64,000 nucleotides of DNA from contig NZ_JASHKR010000009.1 in assembly GCF_030056815.1 (NCBI RefSeq), positions 1 through 64,000 of the forward strand. The letters are read 5' to 3'. The notes below the pieces were generated by a model that saw only the letters and a list, made by a program, of their open reading frames with translations, was not told the origin of the DNA and did no database searches. Below, piece by piece: positions 32,785 through 40,909 of this stretch. This DNA is from Rhodococcus sp. IEGM 1379 (lineage in GTDB: Bacteria; Actinomycetota; Actinomycetes; Mycobacteriales; Mycobacteriaceae). The position numbers and the translations under genes were made by a program. Each line of letters starts with the position of its first letter. Within the stretch, counting starts at the first letter, position 1.

Positions 32785-33381
32785 TCAGTGTCGAATCAGG
32801 TGGTACCAGCAGGGATGCGCCGCGCGAACCGGAAGCCCGGCGTCACTCACGTCGGCCGGATCACTGGACTCCATGGTCCAACCGTCGAAGTGGCGCACGA
32901 CGTCGTCACGCGAAACGCCATGTGGCATCGGCCAGCGATGCCCGTGGCTGAAGGCGAACATGATCATCGACGCACCGGGCGCCGTGACGGCATTCACCGA
33001 CTGCACGTAGGCGTGACGCTCGTGTTCGTTGAGCCCGTGAAAACAACCGATGTCCAGGACCAACCTGTTGCCCGGGTCGACGGCGATGTGCAGATCGGCG
33101 GCATCTTCATGGAGAAATCGGATGGTGGTGCCGGCTTCGCGGGCATGGATACGTGCTTTGTCCAGCGGTTCCTGCTCGGAGTCGACGCCGGTGACGTGCC
33201 AAGCGCGCTCGGCCATTTCGATGGAATGTCTGCCGGTTCCGCAGCCGATATCGAGCGCACGTCCGTTTTCGGGGACGGGAACTTTGTCGAGGAGTGCTGA
33301 TAGTTGTGCGTCGAAACCGTGGCCCGTGTGCTCCCACGGAGTGACTCCGACTTTGTAGGCGAGATGGTACGGAACATTCAT
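32785..33381 (-). CDS. Class I SAM-dependent methyltransferase
   Basis: A 198-residue methyltransferase. The SAM-binding motif is GRALDIGCGTGRHSIEMAER, followed by the acidic end of beta 2 (VTGVDSEQ) and motif LVLDIGCFHGLNEHER. The start ATG 33381 gives MNVPYHLAYKVGVTPWEH, a familiar start for small-molecule methyltransferases. It lies 23 bp upstream of the ABC-F gene on the same strand, so both may be expressed together. The substrate is unknown; thiopurine- or tellurite-type methyltransferases have a similar size. Confidence 0.85.
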   Translation of the reverse strand: MNVPYHLAYKVGVTPWEHTGHGFDAQLSALLDKVPVPENGRALDIGCGTGRHSIEMAERAWHVTGVDSEQEPLDKARIHAREAGTTIRFLHEDAADLHIAVDPGNRLVLDIGCFHGLNEHERHAYVQSVNAVTAPGASMIMFAFSHGHRWPMPHGVSRDDVVRHFDGWTMESSDPADVSDAGLPVRAAHPCWYHLIRH

Positions 33382-33498
33382 CGCCGTCTCTTTTCTCGAG
33401 GCGATTCTAAGGCTTGTCTTCCAAGGTAGACGGCCATTTCGGGCAGGACAAGGGGGCAGGTGCGGGAACACTCCAGCGGAGTGCCGCGTTGCCTAGGT

Positions 33499-34347
33499 AT
33501 GACCGAATCACAAGACGTGACCTCTGTTCCGAGCATTGTGCTGGCCGACGGCAAGACGATTCCTGCGTTGGGATTCGGTGTTTTCCAGGTTCCGGACGAC
33601 GAAACTCAGGAAGCCGTCTCGACCGCACTGAAGGCCGGATACCGCAGCATCGATACCGCCAAGATCTACGGCAACGAGGTAGGAGTCGGCCGTGCGATAG
33701 CCGAATCCGGCATCAACCGCGGCGACCTCTACATCACCACGAAGTTGTGGAATAGCGATCAGGGCTACGACTCGACGCTCGCGGCCTTCGACGCCAGCCT
33801 CGACAAATTGGGCCTCGACTACCTCGATCTGTACCTGATCCACTGGCCCGTCCCGTCACAGGACCTGTACGTCGAGACGTTCAAGGCATTTCAAAAGCTC
33901 AAGGCCGACGGCCGGGTTCGCTCCATCGGCGTCTCCAACTTCACCATCGAGAATCTCGAACGCGTCATCGGTGAGAGCGGTGAGGTGCCGGTCCTCAACC
34001 AGATCGAGCTTCACCCCAAGTTCAATCAGTCGGAACTGCGCGCCTTCCATACGGGCAAGGGAATCGCTACGGAGGCGTGGAGTCCACTCGGACAGGGCAC
34101 GGTGCTGACGGATCCCGTTCTGAAGAAGATTGCCGACGCCCACGGCGTCACCACAGCCCAGGTGATCATTCGCTGGCATCTGCAGATCGGGAACGTCGTC
34201 ATCCCCAAGTCAGTGACGCCTGCGCGGATCGAGGCGAACTTCGACGTCTTCGGATTTGCATTGACACCGGACGAGATCAACGCCATCGGCGCGCTCAATG
34301 ACCCGTCCGGTCGCATCGGTCCGGATCCGGCGGTGTTCGGAGGCTGA
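33499..34347 (+). CDS. Aldo/keto reductase (2,5-diketo-D-gluconate reductase-like)
   Basis: A 282-residue NADPH-dependent reductase with tetrad Asp52, Tyr57, Lys82 and His115 and the cofactor segment IPKSVTPARIEANFDVFGFA. It is clearly related to the reductase at 30142-30981 (same YGNE, TTKLW and LIHWP contexts), so the two are likely paralogues. The ATG 33499 lacks a strong ribosome site; the frame extends to 33460. It is divergent from the methyltransferase and ends before a strong terminator shared with the Old Yellow Enzyme gene. Confidence 0.92.
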   Translation: MTESQDVTSVPSIVLADGKTIPALGFGVFQVPDDETQEAVSTALKAGYRSIDTAKIYGNEVGVGRAIAESGINRGDLYITTKLWNSDQGYDSTLAAFDASLDKLGLDYLDLYLIHWPVPSQDLYVETFKAFQKLKADGRVRSIGVSNFTIENLERVIGESGEVPVLNQIELHPKFNQSELRAFHTGKGIATEAWSPLGQGTVLTDPVLKKIADAHGVTTAQVIIRWHLQIGNVVIPKSVTPARIEANFDVFGFALTPDEINAIGALNDPSGRIGPDPAVFGG

Positions 34348-34365
34348 GAACTACGTATTCCAACA

Positions 34366-34403
34366 CCGACGGCGCTCCCACATCAGTGTGGGAGCGCCGT
34401 CGG
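34366..34403. terminator. Bidirectional terminator hairpin
   Basis: A perfect 17-bp stem (34366-34382 with 34387-34403) with a TCAG loop, GC-rich, followed by TTTC on the plus strand. It lies between two convergent genes (reductase and Old Yellow Enzyme) and would stop transcription from both sides. Confidence 0.8.
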
Positions 34404-34416
34404 TTTCAGCTACGAA

Positions 34417-35565
34417 CTAGTTCAGTTGCGAGCGATGCGCTGCCGTGAAGGCGATGTGCTCATCAGTGCGTCCGGTACGGAGCTTCTCCACCCACTCGGG
34501 ATCGGCGAGGAGTGCACGACCGACGGCAACCATGTCGAATTCGCCGTCCTCGTACTGAGATTCGAGACGTTCCAGTCCGGTGACCGATGATGCCGCGTCG
34601 GCGGTGAAAGCTGTGGTGAACACCGAATCGAGTCCGACCGATCCGACGGTGATGGTTGGCAGGCCCGTCAGCTTCTTCGTCCAGCCGGCCAGTCCGAGTT
34701 TGCCGTCTTCGCCGTCGAGTTCCGCAAACGCCGGTTCCCAGTGACGCCGCGTCGACGGATGCAACACATCGACTCCCGCGTCGACGAGCGGAGCGAGGAT
34801 GCGGCCGAGTTCATTGGGGCTCTGGGCGATTCGAGCGTCGTACTGGCCCGACTTCCACTGTGAGAATCGGTAGACGATCGCAAACTCGTTTCCGACGGCC
34901 TCGCGAATGGCGGCAACAACTTCAGCGGGGAAGCGGGTACGCGCTTCGAGTGATCCGCCGTAGGAATCGGTGCGGACATTGCTTCCGGCCCAAAGGAACT
35001 CGTCGAGCAGGTAGCCGTGCGCTCCGTGCAGTTCCAGTCCGTCGAAGCCGGTGTTCTTCGCGTTGAGTGCAGCGTCGACCCAGGCCTGCTTCAAGTTTTC
35101 GAGATCCGCGGAGGTGAACTCCCGTCCCAACGGAGTGCCGTCCAATGCCAGGCCAGAAGGACTGACGGTCTGGACGTCCGGATTGAGCTGAGGCTTGTCG
35201 CCACGTTCGACACCCAGGTGCCAGAGCTGCGGAATGATCGATCCGCCCTCGGCGTGGACGGCGTCGACAACTGACTTCCAGCCGTCGAGGCTCTCGTCGC
35301 CGTAGATGCGCGGTACTCGAGTGTGGGGTCCGGCGGCCGGGTCCGGGATATACGTACCTTCGGTGATGATCAGGCCGACGCCACCGGCTGCGCGACGCCG
35401 GTAGTACTCGGCAACGTCGGCGCCGGGGATTCCGTCCGGCGAGAATGCGCGGGTCATCGGGGCCATGGCGAAGCGGTTACGCAACGAGAGCGATTTCACC
35501 TCGAACGGCTCGAAGAGGCCGCGCAGGGCTGAGGATGTGGTCGAAGCGTGGGAAAGAGTCACGGA
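34417..35565 (-). CDS. NADH:flavin oxidoreductase (Old Yellow Enzyme family)
   Basis: A TIM-barrel FMN enzyme of about 382 residues that reduces activated alkenes with NAD(P)H. Motifs: LRNRFAMAPMTRAF at the N-terminus, GLIITEGTY, the GFDGLELHGAHGYLLDEFL segment with substrate-binding His, NVRTDSYGGSLEARTRF, and the C-terminal FDMVAVGRALLADPEWV phosphate-binding part. GTG 35565 is preferred over TTG 35583, though neither has a strong ribosome site. The typical Tyr/His active-site context is kept. Substrate unknown, and no regulator is adjacent. Confidence 0.9.
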   Translation of the reverse strand, partial: SVTLSHASTTSSALRGLFEPFEVKSLSLRNRFAMAPMTRAFSPDGIPGADVAEYYRRRAAGGVGLIITEGTYIPDPAAGPHTRVPRIYGDESLDGWKSVVDAVHAEGGSIIPQLWHLGVERGDKPQLNPDVQTVSPSGLALDGTPLGREFTSADLENLKQAWVDAALNAKNTGFDGLELHGAHGYLLDEFLWAGSNVRTDSYGGSLEARTRFPAEVVAAIREAVGNEFAIVYRFSQWKSGQYDARIAQSPNELGRILAPLVDAGVDVLHPSTRRHWEPAFAELDGEDGKLGLAGWTKKLTGLPTITVGSVGLDSVFTTAFTADAASSVTGLERLESQYEDGEFDMVAVGRALLADPEWVEKLRTGRTDEHIAFTAAHRSQLN

Positions 35566-35695
35566 GCTCTTCAACGCGAACAATGCGCTGCCTATTCCGC
35601 GGCCCCGCCACCTGCGTCGGTGAGCCGGTGAGCGGGTGCAACCAGCTGTCTTGCAGGAATTTTCGACCGTTCGGATTGTCGGTACATTTTAGTTT

Positions 35696-35710
35696 GTGCA
35701 TTAACTATTA
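35696..35710. promoter_or_regulatory. OhrR-like operator motif upstream of ctaD
   Basis: The minus strand of this 15-bp site reads TAATAGTTAATGCAC, matching TAATAGTTACTGCAC (37747-37761) in the palindrome in front of the OhrR-like gene at 14 of 15 positions, with further similarity downstream. It lies about 65-80 bp before the ctaD start codon, the expected place for a promoter. The mirrored half is poorly kept here, so a binding protein might contact it with lower affinity. Confidence 0.55.
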
Positions 35711-35775
35711 ACATGCGATATGGTCGTGCAAAAAGTTCTTGAGAGCGGTATCGAGCACGAAAGAGGACGACGAGC

Positions 35776-37521
35776 ATGACAACCACGGTGCCGAATGATC
35801 GGGCTGGCGAGCTGGAACCGATTCCGGAGCGGCCCTACCCGAAGCGACGTGATCCCAAGGGGTCGTGGATGCTCGAGATGTTCACGACCACCGATCACAA
35901 GAAGATCGGGATCATGTACCTGATCACCGCATTCGGGTTCTTTCTGATCGGCGGTTTGATGGCGCTGTTCATGCGCGCGGAACTGGCAGTGCCAGGTATG
36001 CAGTTTCTCTCGAACGAGCAGTTCAATCAGCTGTTCACCATGCATGGCACTGTCATGCTGCTGCTGTATGCGACGCCTGTGGTTTTCGGTTTCGCCAACT
36101 ACATCTTGCCGTTGCATATCGGTGCCCCTGATGTGGCGTTCCCGCGTCTGAATGCATTCGGGTTCTGGCTCTTCACTTTTGGCGGTTTGATCGTTCTCGG
36201 CGGGTTCATCACGCCCGGCGGTGCCGCCGACTTCGGCTGGACCGCGTACACCCCGCTCTCTGGGGCGGTACATAGTCCGGGCGTTGGCGCTGACCTTTGG
36301 GTCTTCGGTCTGACAGTCGGTGGTCTCGGGACTATCCTCGGCGCGGTCAACATGATCACTACAGTGATCTGCCTGCGTGCCCCCGGTATGACCATGTTCC
36401 GCATGTCCATCTTCACCTGGAACATCTTCATCACCAGCATCCTGATCCTGATCGCTTTTCCGTTGCTGACCGCCGCGTTCATGGGTCTGTTCGTCGATCG
36501 GCATCTCGGTGGTCATATCTTCGACCCGGCAACGGGCGGAGTTCTGTTGTGGCAGCACCTGTTCTGGTTCTTCGGTCACCCCGAGGTGTACATCATCGCG
36601 CTGCCGTTCTTCGGCATCGTCTCGGAGATCTTCCCGGTCTTCAGCCGTAAGCCGATCTTCGGCTACAGCGGCCTGGTGTACGCAACGCTGGCCATCGCAG
36701 CCCTGTCGATCGCAGTGTGGGCTCACCACATGTACGCAACCGGTGCTGTTCTGCTGCCGTACTTCTCGTTCATGACGTTCTTGATCGCGGTGCCGACAGG
36801 CGTGAAGATATTCAACTGGATCGGAACTATGTGGAAGGGGCAGTTGACCTTCGAGTCGCCGATGCTCTTCTCGATCGGCTTCCTGATCACCTTCCTCTTC
36901 GGTGGACTGTCGGGCGTCATCCTCGCAAGCCCGCCGCTCGACTTCCACGTCACGGACACGTATTTTGTTGTCGCCCACTTCCACTACGTGGTGTTCGGCA
37001 CCGTCGTGTTCGCCACCTACGCCGGTATCTACTTCTGGTTTCCGAAGATGACCGGCCGCATGATGGACGAGCGCCTCGGCAAGTGGCACTTCTGGACCAC
37101 GTTCGTCGGTTTCCACGGCACGTTCCTCGTGCAGCACTGGTTGGGTGCCGAAGGTATGCCGCGTCGTTACGCCGACTACCTGCCCAGCGACGGTTTCACC
37201 GTGCTGAACTCGGTATCGACAATCTTCGCCTTCGTTCTCGGCGCCTCCACGCTGCCGTTCCTCTGGAACGTCTTCAAGAGCTACCGATACGGCGAAGTTG
37301 TCACGGTCGACGATCCGTGGGGTTACGGAAACTCGCTCGAATGGGCAACCAGTTGCCCGCCGCCGCGCCACAACTTCACCGAGTTGCCGCGCATCCGCAG
37401 CGAGCGTCCGGCATTCGAACTGCACTACCCGCACATGGTTGAGCGGATGCGCGCAGAAGCGCACGTCGGTCTCACCGGACAGCCGACGTCGACCGAACCG
37501 AACGCGTCGATCGCGCCATGA
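35776..37521 (+). CDS. ctaD: Cytochrome c oxidase subunit I
   Basis: The catalytic subunit of the aa3-type terminal oxidase: 581 residues, twelve membrane helices, reducing O2 with electrons from cytochrome c and pumping protons. Heme and CuB motifs are intact: FTMHGTVML (heme a ligand), [16 protein letters not shown] with the cross-linked His/Tyr pair, [12 protein letters not shown] (two CuB His) and [11 protein letters not shown] (heme a3/a ligands). AGAGGA lies upstream of the ATG. Other subunits are not adjacent, as is common in actinobacteria. Two features stand out: a motif in its promoter shared with the downstream OhrR-like gene, and a coupled 59-residue membrane protein. Confidence 0.97.
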   Translation: MTTTVPNDRAGELEPIPERPYPKRRDPKGSWMLEMFTTTDHKKIGIMYLITAFGFFLIGGLMALFMRAELAVPGMQFLSNEQFNQLFTMHGTVMLLLYATPVVFGFANYILPLHIGAPDVAFPRLNAFGFWLFTFGGLIVLGGFITPGGAADFGWTAYTPLSGAVHSPGVGADLWVFGLTVGGLGTILGAVNMITTVICLRAPGMTMFRMSIFTWNIFITSILILIAFPLLTAAFMGLFVDRHLGGHIFDPATGGVLLWQHLFWFFGHPEVYIIALPFFGIVSEIFPVFSRKPIFGYSGLVYATLAIAALSIAVWAHHMYATGAVLLPYFSFMTFLIAVPTGVKIFNWIGTMWKGQLTFESPMLFSIGFLITFLFGGLSGVILASPPLDFHVTDTYFVVAHFHYVVFGTVVFATYAGIYFWFPKMTGRMMDERLGKWHFWTTFVGFHGTFLVQHWLGAEGMPRRYADYLPSDGFTVLNSVSTIFAFVLGASTLPFLWNVFKSYRYGEVVTVDDPWGYGNSLEWATSCPPPRHNFTELPRIRSERPAFELHYPHMVERMRAEAHVGLTGQPTSTEPNASIAP

Positions 37522-37697
37522 GTGCCACCACAATCGCGCTCTGCGGTGTCCTCACCGCACTCACCCTCATTGTCGGTGGAATCCTCGCGGCCGCGAACAC
37601 AACTACCAGGCCGACCGTCACTCACACTGTAGTGCGGACATCCACCGTCCTCGCGGCGGCTTCGACCCTCGTCGCATTCATTCACCTCACAGCCTGA
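37518..37697 (+). CDS. 59-residue membrane protein translationally coupled to ctaD
   Basis: ATG 37518 overlaps the ctaD stop in the classical ATGA form, and the frame runs to TGA 37695-37697. The product ([20 protein letters not shown] at the start) has two hydrophobic segments (about residues 5-26 and 42-58) separated by a Thr-rich loop, [16 protein letters not shown]. It is below common annotation cut-offs. Codon use is like that of its neighbours, with third positions mostly C or G. I do not recognise a family. By position it could be a small accessory subunit or assembly factor of cytochrome oxidase, but this is inference. Confidence 0.65.
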   Translation: MSATTIALCGVLTALTLIVGGILAAANTTTRPTVTHTVVRTSTVLAAASTLVAFIHLTA

Positions 37698-37730
37698 GAG
37701 CCGGACCTCCGAAAGGTGACGATCGTCGCG

Positions 37731-37771
37731 AGATTAATTAGTGCGGTAATAGTTACTGCACTAATTAATCT
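37731..37771. promoter_or_regulatory. 41-bp near-perfect palindrome in front of the OhrR-like gene
   Basis: AGATTAATTAGTGC (37731-37744) is mirrored by GCACTAATTAATCT (37758-37771), and inside these GTAA and TTAC pair around TAG. In all, 18 of 19 positions per arm pair. It ends 15 bases before ATG 37787 (6 before GTG 37778), so a bound dimer (or two) would cover the promoter. This is the expected autoregulatory operator of a MarR/OhrR protein. Confidence 0.75.
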
Positions 37772-37786
37772 GATATCGTGGGATTC

Positions 37787-38260
37787 ATGACCACGAAAGC
37801 TCCGCAGGTGCAGTTGGATGATCCGCTGGCTCTCGACCGGCAGGTGTGTTTTGCGCTTGCCATCGCGAACCGGGCAGTGTTGTCCGTGTATCGCCCTCTG
37901 CTCGAGCCGATGGGTCTGACACATCCCCAGTATCTGGTGATGCTGGCACTGTGGGGCAAGGCTCCGATGGCGGTCAAGGAAATCGGGCAGGCTCTGCAGC
38001 TTGATTCGCCGACGCTGTCTCCGCTTCTCAAGCGACTCGAAGCGTCCGGGTTGATCACGCGAACCCGGAGTCGGGCAGACGAACGTCAACTCGACGTCGA
38101 TCTCACAGAAGCGGGTGTGGCGTTGCGCAGCGAGGCGGAGAAAATTCCACCGGCGGTTGTCGCGAAACTCGGTGTGAGCCTTGGGGAACTCGAGGAACTT
38201 CACAATGTGCTGACGCGAGTCAACGAAGCTGCGTTGCGTGCAGGAGCTTTGGGTGAATGA
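37787..38260 (+). CDS. OhrR-type MarR-family redox regulator
   Basis: A 157-residue MarR-family repressor with OhrR features: the N-terminal LDRQVCFALAIANRAV with a single redox cysteine (Cys21), and the tyrosines of SVYRPLLEPMGLTHPQYLVM that hydrogen-bond that Cys in OhrR. The winged helix has LDSPTLSPLLKRLEASGLI and RSRADERQ. OhrR senses organic hydroperoxides and normally represses ohr. No ohr gene is in the window. ATG 37787 is chosen; GTG 37778 is possible. There is no clear ribosome site, so the mRNA may be nearly leaderless. The upstream palindrome is its likely operator. Confidence 0.85.
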   Translation: MTTKAPQVQLDDPLALDRQVCFALAIANRAVLSVYRPLLEPMGLTHPQYLVMLALWGKAPMAVKEIGQALQLDSPTLSPLLKRLEASGLITRTRSRADERQLDVDLTEAGVALRSEAEKIPPAVVAKLGVSLGELEELHNVLTRVNEAALRAGALGE

Positions 38261-38312
38261 GAAAAATGTAATGACAATTTCAACGTCGATGCATACCGAA
38301 CAGGTGAGTTCA

Positions 38313-38708
38313 GTGACTACCAGGAAACAACGATTGAGCCCGAATCCTATTCAGTGGATAGGCTATTCGTTTGGTCGCAAGTTGCCCGACTCCATGCAGG
38401 AGTGGGTACGCAAGGACTTGATCGGCGATTGGGCTGTGCCGAGGCACCTTCTCCGCAGTATGGTTCCCTTCCTGCCGGTTTTTGTGGTCTTCATGATGTT
38501 CCCCGGTCCCTGGGCGCTGCGCGCGTCGATGGTTCTTCTCGGTGTGCTTCTGGCTCTGTTCTACTCGGTCGCGTACATGGCGCAGAACCGGTCTCGTCGT
38601 CTCGAACGTCACGGATTGCCGGCAGATCTCGAGAACCCGAAGAAGATTTCACGCCAGGACGCCGAGAAAGCTGCCTACGAAAAGCTACACGGCCCGATCT
38701 CCTCCTGA
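38313..38708 (+). CDS. DUF5313 family membrane protein
   Basis: A 131-residue protein with a central pair of membrane helices (about residues 47-85) and charged ends. The N-terminal segment SPNPIQWIGYSFGRKLPDSM and the following QEWVRKDLIGDWAVPRHLLR match the actinobacterial DUF5313 family, of unknown function. GTG 38313 has AGGTGAG upstream; earlier in-frame ATGs at 38271 and 38289 are possible. It follows the OhrR-like gene, probably in the same transcript, and its stop directly abuts the stop of the convergent MHYT gene. Confidence 0.75.
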   Translation: MTTRKQRLSPNPIQWIGYSFGRKLPDSMQEWVRKDLIGDWAVPRHLLRSMVPFLPVFVVFMMFPGPWALRASMVLLGVLLALFYSVAYMAQNRSRRLERHGLPADLENPKKISRQDAEKAAYEKLHGPISS

Positions 38709-39500
38709 TTACCGGTCGGCGAACTCTTGTGCTTCGAAGGCGAGATCATCGGCGGCAGATTCCATTTGGGCGGTTGCCCGGTCGGGAGCAGTAAGAACCC
38801 CGACGATCGGCACGGCCAATGCCAGGAGTCCGAGCACGAAGACGGGAAACAGGAACGCGAACACTTCGAGGCCTTGGGGCGCCGGCGCTGACGGATCGTG
38901 AGTAATTTCGACGGCCGCCATTCCCGTGTAATGCATTCCGACGACGGCGATTCCCATGATGACACCGGCAAAGAAACGCAGCACCGTGGATTCCAGAACC
39001 ATCGTGAACCACAACGCGGCCGTGCCGGCAACCACTGCGATCAAGACCGACAGTGCGACAAAGTACATGTTGTAGTGAATCTCGCCTTGAAAATGCAAGG
39101 CGCGCATGCCCAGATAGTGCATGATGTTGACCGCGACACCCACAACGAGACCGCCGGTGAGAAGCCTGCTCAAGCGGAACGTGGTTCCGAGGATCAAGAG
39201 ACCGACAAATACGGCGGTCACGGAAATTACGGCAGAAACGATCGTCCATGTCAGGCCGTAGCGAATCGGGCTCCCGGGCACCGCAAATCCGAGCATCGCA
39301 ATGAAGTGCATCAGCCAGATTGCTACACCGCCGATAGACAGAGCCCCCATGAACAACCAGCGCATCCGCGCCGCGGTGTGGGTTGCAGCTGCCGAATGAC
39401 GCGTACACGCCAAGCCGACAACCGATCCGGTGACGGAAACGACGAAGGCGAGTCCGAGCAGCCAGAGTCCCATCGAGAAATGATGCATTTCATCTGACAT
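38709..39500 (-). CDS. Stand-alone MHYT-domain sensor protein
   Basis: A 263-residue protein with seven membrane helices and three repeated MHYT-type motifs (LMHFIAMLGF, IMHYLGMRALHF, GMHYTGMAAVEI), a proposed copper- or gas-binding (CO, NO, O2) sensor fold. GAAAGGA lies upstream of ATG 39500. In many bacteria MHYT is fused to GGDEF/EAL output domains; here nothing follows but a short acidic tail (SAADDLAFEAQEFADR). It lies 44 bp after the conservon GTPase on the same strand, so it is likely the last gene of that operon and may provide its input signal. Confidence 0.88.
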   Translation of the reverse strand: MSDEMHHFSMGLWLLGLAFVVSVTGSVVGLACTRHSAAATHTAARMRWLFMGALSIGGVAIWLMHFIAMLGFAVPGSPIRYGLTWTIVSAVISVTAVFVGLLILGTTFRLSRLLTGGLVVGVAVNIMHYLGMRALHFQGEIHYNMYFVALSVLIAVVAGTAALWFTMVLESTVLRFFAGVIMGIAVVGMHYTGMAAVEITHDPSAPAPQGLEVFAFLFPVFVLGLLALAVPIVGVLTAPDRATAQMESAADDLAFEAQEFADR

Positions 39501-39544
39501 GCCAGTTCCTTTCAGTGTCAATGGTATTGATTGGTCAAGCTGGG

Positions 39545-40132
39545 TCAAGCGAGAGCTGCGGCCGCAAGAAATTCGAGTGAGTATTCGGTAACCGCGATCA
39601 GTGCCTGTTTGGCGGACTCGCGGTTTCGCGCATCGATCTCGATCATCGGAATTCGATTGGGTAGTGCCAGCGCCTGACGGAGATCGCTGGCCGAGTGGAT
39701 GGGCGCACCGTCAAAGCGGTTGACTGCCACGATGAACGGTAGGCCGCGGGCCTCGAAGAAGTCGACGGCAGCAAAACTGTCTTCGAGTCGACGCGTGTCG
39801 ACGAGGATGACAGCCCCGATGGCGCCGGTGATGAGGTCGTCCCACATGAACCAGAAGCGCCGCTGACCAGGAGTGCCGAACAGGTAGAGAACCAGGTCGT
39901 CGGCCAGGGTGATACGGCCGAAATCCATTGCCACCGTTGTGGTGTTCTTGTTCGGAGTAGCGCCGAGGTGATCGATACCGTCACTGGCATCGGTGACCAT
40001 TGCTTCGGTCCGCAGGGGGACGATCTCGGAGACCGTTCCCACCAGAGTCGTCTTTCCGACGCCGAATCCTCCGGCGATCACGATTTTTGTCGATTTGACG
40101 CGAGACGGTGCGTCAGAGTGCCCGAAGTCCAC
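39545..40132 (-). CDS. cvnD: Conservon GTP-binding protein CvnD
   Basis: A 195-residue small Ras-like GTPase. P-loop GGFGVGKTTLVGTVSE, G3 motif FGTPGQRRFWFMWD (TPGQ in place of DxxG), and G4 as NRFDG in place of NKxD, the usual conservon pattern. The start GTG 40132 lies 20 bases inside the end of the CvnC gene. In Streptomyces conservons the GTPase is the last member of CvnA-B-C-D, a membrane complex thought to act like an eukaryotic GPCR/G-protein unit. Here an MHYT sensor gene follows. Confidence 0.93.
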   Translation of the reverse strand: MDFGHSDAPSRVKSTKIVIAGGFGVGKTTLVGTVSEIVPLRTEAMVTDASDGIDHLGATPNKNTTTVAMDFGRITLADDLVLYLFGTPGQRRFWFMWDDLITGAIGAVILVDTRRLEDSFAAVDFFEARGLPFIVAVNRFDGAPIHSASDLRQALALPNRIPMIEIDARNRESAKQALIAVTEYSLEFLAAAALA

Positions 40133-40487
40133 TGAGGGTCCTTTCGATCAATTCGCGGCGCTCGACGCTGGTCGCATCGCTTCGCAGAGTGGCTTGTACT
40201 TCCAATGCCCCGGTGACGACGAGATCCGCCACCAGAACCCGTGCCACGCCGATCGGAACAGCAAGGTGCGCAGCGATTTCCGCGATGGAGATTCGCTGTT
40301 CACACAGGGTGACAATCGACGCACGGATGTCCTCAGGTGCAAGGCGTTTCGTGAGGGCGTCTTCGACCGTCGCAACTATTGCTTCGAGCGGAAGATCGAT
40401 GGACGGTATTGTCCGACCTTCGGTGAGCGCGTAGGGGCGAACCAGATTCGGTTCGATGTCAACGTGCCCGGATCGATGATGAGGCAT
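40113..40487 (-). CDS. cvnC: Conservon protein CvnC (DUF742)
   Basis: A 124-residue DUF742 protein: the typical LVRPYALTEGRTIP near the N-terminus and the helix-turn-helix-like region EQRISIAEIAAHLAVPIGVARVLVADL. The ATG 40487 comes 5 bases after the CvnB stop. The DNA-binding-like fold has been proposed to take part in CvnA-D complexes. It overlaps CvnD by 20 bp, which supports coupled translation. Confidence 0.92.
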   Translation of the reverse strand: MPHHRSGHVDIEPNLVRPYALTEGRTIPSIDLPLEAIVATVEDALTKRLAPEDIRASIVTLCEQRISIAEIAAHLAVPIGVARVLVADLVVTGALEVQATLRSDATSVERRELIERTLSGLRAL

Positions 40488-40492
40488 CGAGA

Positions 40493-40909
40493 TCAGAAAT
40501 CCCGACCTGATCGGGGAGCGATGTCCATGGTGGTTCCGACCCGGTCCACGAGAGTTGCCATCTCGTAACCTATCTGGCCGATATCGCAACCCGCGACGGC
40601 GAGCGCCGCTAGGTACGCGCCGCTGCCGACACCCATGAGCAGTAGGTAACCGTTCTCCATTTCGACTACCGATTGCATGACGGCACCGCCGTCGAACAAA
40701 CGTGATGCACCCGCCGACAAGCTGGCGAGTCCGGATGTCACGGCAGCCAATTGGTCTGCACGGTCGAGCGGAAGGTGGGTGCTCGCAGCCGTCAACAGTC
40801 CGTCGGCCGAGACGATGATCGCGTGGCTCACGCCCGGAACGTCACGTGCGAAGCCAGACACCAACCAATCGAGTGAGCGAGGAGTCTCTTGGGCTCCGAC
40901 AGAATTCAC
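40493..40909 (-). CDS. cvnB: Conservon protein CvnB (roadblock/LC7)
   Basis: A 138-residue roadblock/LC7-type protein, the family that works as a partner of small GTPases (GAP-like or scaffold). Residues 12-110 form the domain: [35 protein letters not shown] and [18 protein letters not shown]. The GTG start overlaps the CvnA stop by 4 bases. In the conservon it likely modulates CvnD. Confidence 0.93.
   Translation of the reverse strand: MNSVGAQETPRSLDWLVSGFARDVPGVSHAIIVSADGLLTAASTHLPLDRADQLAAVTSGLASLSAGASRLFDGGAVMQSVVEMENGYLLLMGVGSGAYLAALAVAGCDIGQIGYEMATLVDRVGTTMDIAPRSGRDF

Noticed and set aside
35701-37533. A 610-codon open frame antisense to ctaD
   Set aside because: It is a mirror of the GC-rich ctaD frame: composition is His/Arg/Glu/Asp-rich without domains and ctaD itself is unmistakable. 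Similar antisense frames opposite glpD, prpE, photolyase and the symporters were dropped for the same reason.
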